Origin: Actinomycetota bacterium
Lineage (GTDB): Bacteria > Actinomycetota > Actinomycetes > Nanopelagicales > Nanopelagicaceae
Length of the DNA: 24,792 bases
Assembly: GCA_947480465.1 (NCBI GenBank)
Contig: CANKCT010000001.1
Coordinates: forward strand, 1 to 24,792
Direction of reading: 5' to 3'
Position 1 is the first letter of the stretch; every line of letters begins with the position of its first letter. Shown piece by piece: positions 22,124 to 24,792 of the stretch. Under the pieces are notes generated by a model. It saw only the letters and a list, made by a program, of their open reading frames with translations, made no database searches and was not told the DNA's origin. The position numbers were made by a program, and so were the translations under genes.

Positions 22124-23188
22124 TTGCGCGAACAACTCCCAGATTTTCCTTGGGATGCACTTGCCCCCTTCGGTGAGATTGCGCGCAGACATCCAGAGGG
22201 AATTATCGATTTGTCGCAGGGGACTCCTGTTGATGCAACTCCGGAATTTATTCAACGAGCATTTCAAGATGCATCAAACTCTCCAAGTTATCCAGTAACA
22301 ACAGGTACGCCAGAACTTCGGGCTGCGATAAGAAATTGGGCAGTTGAGCGGTTGGGTGCAAGTGGAGAATTTGATGTTTTACCGCTCATTGGATCAAAAG
22401 AGTTAGTGGCATGGCTACCAACAATTCTGGAATCGCAAAGAGTTTTGATACCTGAAATTGCATATCCTACGTATCATGTTGGTGCAGTGATTGCTCAGGC
22501 GCAGTCTATTCCAGTTGTGATCGATGCTAAACAGTGGCCTGTCGCCGACTTGGCCTGGCTGAATTCACCATCAAACCCAACAGGTCGTGTGCATAGCACC
22601 GAAGAGTTACGAGCAGCAATTTCTTGGGCACGGACAAATAATGCAGTGTTGGTTTCAGATGAGTGTTATCTGGAGTTCGATCACAGTGCGAAGTCTTTTT
22701 CAGTTCTATCCCAAAGCGATGGAGACAACACAAATATCTTGGCAGTGCACTCGCTATCAAAGCGTTCGTCTATGGCGGGTTATCGAGCAGCTTTTATGGT
22801 TGGCGACAAAAAGTTGATTGCCAAAATTCTTGAACTGCGAAAGCACGCAGGAATGATGGTGCCACTCCCAGTTCAGAAAGCAATGATTGCAGCACTCAGC
22901 GATGATGTTCATGTGGCAGAGCAACGGGCACGGTATAACACTCGGCGAGATGCATTGCGGCCAGCACTTGAAGCTGTTGGATTTCGTATCGAGTTTAGTG
23001 ACTCTGGTTTGTACTTGTGGTGCACCCGTGATGAGGACGCTTGGCTAAGTGTTGAATGGTTAGCCCACCGCGGAATTTTAGCTACGCCAGGTGGCTTCTA
23101 TGGCGCTGCAGGTTCACGATTTATTCGTATAGCAATGACGGCTACCGATGCTCAGATTGATGATGCTGTTCAACGATTGCTGGCCTAA
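22124..23188 (+). CDS. dapC: Succinyldiaminopimelate aminotransferase, actinobacterial DapC type
   Basis: The 354-residue fold-type I PLP aminotransferase makes succinyl-DAP from succinyl-amino-oxopimelate in the DAP pathway, two steps after ring formation and directly after DapD. LPDFPWDALAP (5-15) and DLSQGTPVDATP (29-40) are hallmarks of the actinobacterial family. NSPSNPTG (147-154), SDECYLEF (178-185) and HSLSKRSSMAGYR (209-221, PLP lysine K213) form the cofactor site. The start is a TTG at 22124, five bases after the ferredoxin stop; no better start exists before the conserved LPDFPWD. The nucleotidyltransferase gene follows after two bases. Other aminotransferase specificity cannot be excluded, but the signatures favour DapC. 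Confidence 0.9.
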   Translation: MREQLPDFPWDALAPFGEIARRHPEGIIDLSQGTPVDATPEFIQRAFQDASNSPSYPVTTGTPELRAAIRNWAVERLGASGEFDVLPLIGSKELVAWLPTILESQRVLIPEIAYPTYHVGAVIAQAQSIPVVIDAKQWPVADLAWLNSPSNPTGRVHSTEELRAAISWARTNNAVLVSDECYLEFDHSAKSFSVLSQSDGDNTNILAVHSLSKRSSMAGYRAAFMVGDKKLIAKILELRKHAGMMVPLPVQKAMIAALSDDVHVAEQRARYNTRRDALRPALEAVGFRIEFSDSGLYLWCTRDEDAWLSVEWLAHRGILATPGGFYGAAGSRFIRIAMTATDAQIDDAVQRLLA

Positions 23189-23190
23189 GA

Positions 23191-24201
23191 ATGGCAGTAG
23201 GAATTCTACTTGTTGGCGGTTTTGGTACGCGCCTTATGCCATTAACAAAACATACGCCTAAACCAATGCTCACAGTTGCTGGCTTACCGGTTACTGAACA
23301 TCAATTAGCAATGGCACGCAAAGCCGGAATTACAAAAGTTGTACTTGCAACATCCTACTTATCTGAGCTTTTCACTCCTTATTTCGGTAATGGTTCACGG
23401 TGGGGTATGGAGTTGCTCTATGCCGTTGAAGATCAACCACTAGGAACAGGCGGCGCAATTGCAAATGCTGCTCAACTTCTTTCCAATAATGACGCATCAG
23501 TAGTTGTTTTTAATGGAGATGTTTTAAGTTCTCACGATTTATCAGAACAAATTCGTCAACATGAAAGTCATGGAGCTGATCTCACATTGCATTTAACTTC
23601 TGTCGAAGATGCGCGTGCATATGGCTGCGTACCGACTGATAGCGATGGAAGAGTCACAGCGTTCTTAGAGAAAATGGAAAATCCAGTCACCAACACAATT
23701 AATGCTGGGTGTTATGTGTTTAATCCGAAAGTCATTAAGGCTATTCCCTTGAAAACGGTTATTAGTCTTGAGCGCGAAACTTTCCCGACACTTATCAATA
23801 ATCAAAGTAAAGTTTTTGGATTCTTAGACAACTCCTATTGGCTAGATATCGGTACTCCTAATGCTTTATTGAAGGGTTCACGTGATTTAGTTACAGGCCT
23901 TGCTGATTCATCTGCACTTCAAATGGCAAATGTTGCACACCACGATGAACAATCCTTGATAATGGAGACGGCCACAGTAGATGTCAGTGCAATCATCGAT
24001 GGGGGGTCGTGCATTGGGGCTGGAGCGGTCATCGGATCAGGGGCACATATCTCTGGGTCGATCATTGATGCCGGGGCTGTTGTCGAAAAATCTGCAACTG
24101 TGTCTGATTCATTTATCGAAGCTAATGCAACAGTGCGTCAAAACGCACATATATCGGCCTCTTTTGTCACGAATGACGAGATTCTCACAATTCCTGCTTG
24201 A
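23191..24201 (+). CDS. Sugar-1-phosphate nucleotidyltransferase (Rv3264c ManB/GDP-mannose pyrophosphorylase-like)
   Basis: The 336-residue protein has an N-terminal Rossmann-type nucleotidyltransferase domain: LLVGGFGTRLMPLTKHTPKPML (nucleotide loop, with the catalytic Lys region at K20/K24), QPLGTGGAI (83-90) and VFNGDVL (106-112). A left-handed beta-helix tail (about 250-330) follows, with hexapeptides IDGGSCIGAGAVIGSGAHIS. This joins NTP and sugar-1-P to make NDP-sugar, probably GDP-mannose by analogy with M. tuberculosis Rv3264c, which lies near whiB2 as this gene lies beside whiB. It starts two bases after dapC, so it is in the ferredoxin-dapC transcription unit. The sugar and nucleotide remain inferred. 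Confidence 0.88.
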   Translation: MAVGILLVGGFGTRLMPLTKHTPKPMLTVAGLPVTEHQLAMARKAGITKVVLATSYLSELFTPYFGNGSRWGMELLYAVEDQPLGTGGAIANAAQLLSNNDASVVVFNGDVLSSHDLSEQIRQHESHGADLTLHLTSVEDARAYGCVPTDSDGRVTAFLEKMENPVTNTINAGCYVFNPKVIKAIPLKTVISLERETFPTLINNQSKVFGFLDNSYWLDIGTPNALLKGSRDLVTGLADSSALQMANVAHHDEQSLIMETATVDVSAIIDGGSCIGAGAVIGSGAHISGSIIDAGAVVEKSATVSDSFIEANATVRQNAHISASFVTNDEILTIPA

Positions 24202-24239
24202 ATTCCTGGTAATTAATGTCCGGTTGCCACTCATTTAAC

Positions 24240-24268
24240 TTGACATATTCGACTTACACGCGTGTAAT
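24240..24268 (+). promoter_or_regulatory. Consensus-like promoter of whiB
   Basis: TTGACA (24240-24245), a 17-base spacer and TGTAAT (24263-24268) form the closest match to the housekeeping sigma consensus in this window. It predicts a start near 24275 and a leader of about 55 bases before whiB, which also has AAGGAG (24317-24322) seven bases from the ATG. A perfect palindrome overlaps the spacer and -10, suggesting regulation. Confidence 0.7.
24254..24267. promoter_or_regulatory. Perfect 14-bp palindrome in the whiB promoter (candidate operator)
   Basis: TTACACGCGTGTAA is self-complementary. Allowing one mismatched pair it extends to 20 bases (24251-24270). It covers the spacer end and five bases of the -10, the classical place for a repressor. 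The half-sites ACAC/GTGT resemble BldD half-sites, but the spacing is one base longer than the BldD consensus. Confidence 0.55.
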
Positions 24269-24329
24269 TCACTATTAAGAACGTCTTATCCAAGAGGGAC
24301 GAGACACAAAGCTATTAAGGAGAATCGGT

Positions 24330-24629
24330 ATGCCGATCCGACCTGAAGCCACGAACTCCCCGACCCCCACGACTGGCCCAAAAATCACCCTTGCAAGCGG
24401 AGAAAACATTGAACTCTCATGGCAAGAGCGCTCTCTTTGTGCACAAACTGACCCAGAGGCTTTCTTTCCAGAAAAGGGTGGATCTACTCGCGAAGCAAAG
24501 CGCGTCTGCCTCTCCTGCGAAGTTCGTTCAGAGTGCTTGGAATACGCGCTCGCACATGACGAGCGATTTGGAATTTGGGGCGGCCTATCCGAGCGCGAAC
24601 GCCGTCGCTTAAAGCGTCGCACTGCGTAA
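24330..24629 (+). CDS. whiB: WhiB-family transcriptional regulator (WhiB/WhmD/WhiB2 type)
   Basis: This 99-residue Fe-S regulator has four cluster cysteines, C37, C60, C63 and C69 (C-x22-C-x2-C-x5-C), the GIWGG turn (81-85) and a basic DNA-binding tail ERERRRLKRR. ALCAQTDPEAFFPEKGG-like and LEYALAHDERFGIWGGLSER segments are nearly those of mycobacterial WhmD/WhiB2 and Streptomyces WhiB, regulators of septation. Wbl proteins bind the principal sigma factor region 4 through the [4Fe-4S] cluster. The neighbouring nucleotidyltransferase and GT2 genes match the whiB2/WhiB locus of other actinobacteria. It has a strong promoter, a palindromic candidate operator and a good ribosome-binding site. In a small non-sporulating cell it probably governs division. 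Confidence 0.95.
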   Translation: MPIRPEATNSPTPTTGPKITLASGENIELSWQERSLCAQTDPEAFFPEKGGSTREAKRVCLSCEVRSECLEYALAHDERFGIWGGLSERERRRLKRRTA

Positions 24630-24656
24630 GTTCGCAGCCTTTCAAAGGTTAGGTCT

Positions 24657-24792
24657 ATGGCTGCACAAGCGGCATTAGATGGTCATCGCATTATCGCGAT
24701 TCTCGTTACTCATGATGGGCAAACTTGGCTACCCGAAACTGTTGCTGCGCTCACTTCTCAAACTAGGCCCATAGATGACATTGTTGCAGTTG
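24657..24792 (+). CDS. GT2 family glycosyltransferase, N-terminal part
   Basis: The gene is cut by the window edge after 45 codons. It starts MAAQAALDGHRIIAILVTHD and continues GQTWLPETVAALTSQTRP, ending in DDIVAV. This is the first beta-strand, alpha-helix and second strand of a GT-A glycosyltransferase (VTHDG.....TL..L..QT...D.IVAVD). AAAGG (24644-24648) lies eight bases before the ATG. In actinobacteria a large multi-membrane GT2 enzyme is often next to whiB, and this is probably its counterpart; the missing part would hold the DxD motif and membrane segments. Confidence 0.82.
   Translation, partial: MAAQAALDGHRIIAILVTHDGQTWLPETVAALTSQTRPIDDIVAV

Noticed and set aside
24254..24267. The whiB palindrome as a BldD box.
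   Set aside because: BldD half-sites are separated so that the core is 13 bases; here the core is 14 bases with a two-base centre. The regulator is left unnamed.
24275..24622. A 115-codon minus-strand open frame over whiB.
   Set aside because: whiB on the plus strand is unmistakable with its four cysteines, promoter and ribosome-binding site; the antisense frame is rich in Arg/Ser and has no domain.
1..24792. CRISPR arrays, insertion sequences, tRNA/rRNA genes, prophage or defence genes.
   Set aside because: Read on both strands, I found no direct-repeat array, transposase, cloverleaf-like sequence or rRNA segment. All sequence is accounted for by chromosomal housekeeping or envelope genes and short gaps.

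Overview
The window reads as a streamlined, low-to-moderate GC actinobacterial chromosome. The evidence is a set of actinobacterial marker genes: a WhiB regulator, DUF3117, DUF3107 (TB9.4-like), actinobacterial-type DapD and DapC, the mycothiol enzyme MshB, MoeZ with a rhodanese tail, a TatB next to an HtrA-type protease, and a CxxC-less Mrp. Base composition is clearly AT-richer than Streptomyces or Mycobacterium. Genes abut or overlap by a few bases almost everywhere, and no gap reaches 300 bases. This combination suggests a small-genome freshwater lineage such as Nanopelagicales (acI); that placement is inference, because no 16S or taxonomic marker lies in the window.

Layout. (1) 1-4224: a cell-envelope block. 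A partial LytR-CpsA-Psr (LCP) protein runs left. Diverging from it is a four-gene operon: GT2 glycosyltransferase, ABC-2 permease, ABC ATPase and an exported SpoIID/LytB-domain protein. Together these look like synthesis, export and wall attachment of a polysaccharide. (2) 4204-6629: dapD (lysine/peptidoglycan) diverges from a LOG-family phosphoribohydrolase and an SRPBCC protein, followed by an isolated sigma region-4-like mini-protein and DUF3117. (3) 6658-11356: leucyl aminopeptidase, O-methyltransferase, HtrA protease, TatB, Mrp. (4) 11327-13095 (minus): an MgtE-N/CBS protein without a channel, plus DUF1003. (5) 13118-15500: EamA transporter, PHP phosphoesterase and MarC, chained by ATGA overlaps. 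(6) 15497-17733 (minus): TetR, DUF3107, DEAD-box helicase. (7) 17825-20141: MoeZ, MshB and a small membrane protein. Convergent to it (20138-21702) are a small SH3-like protein and cysteinyl-tRNA synthetase. (8) 21798-24792: 7Fe ferredoxin, DapC, a sugar-1-phosphate nucleotidyltransferase, WhiB and a partial GT2.

From memory, several blocks match Mycobacterium tuberculosis neighbourhoods (Rv1201c-Rv1232c, Rv3206c-Rv3211, Rv1170/Rv1177-Rv1178, Rv3260c-Rv3264c) that are brought together here. sigE-rseA is missing from its usual place between the O-methyltransferase and htrA.

The strongest pattern is regulatory. Eleven genes have a TANNNT -10 hexamer exactly 6 or 7 bases before the start codon, which implies leaderless mRNAs. 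In three divergent pairs the two -10 elements face each other in gaps of only 22-36 bp, and in one pair they share two bases. I see no defence island, CRISPR, insertion sequence, rRNA or tRNA, and no clearly novel multi-gene system.
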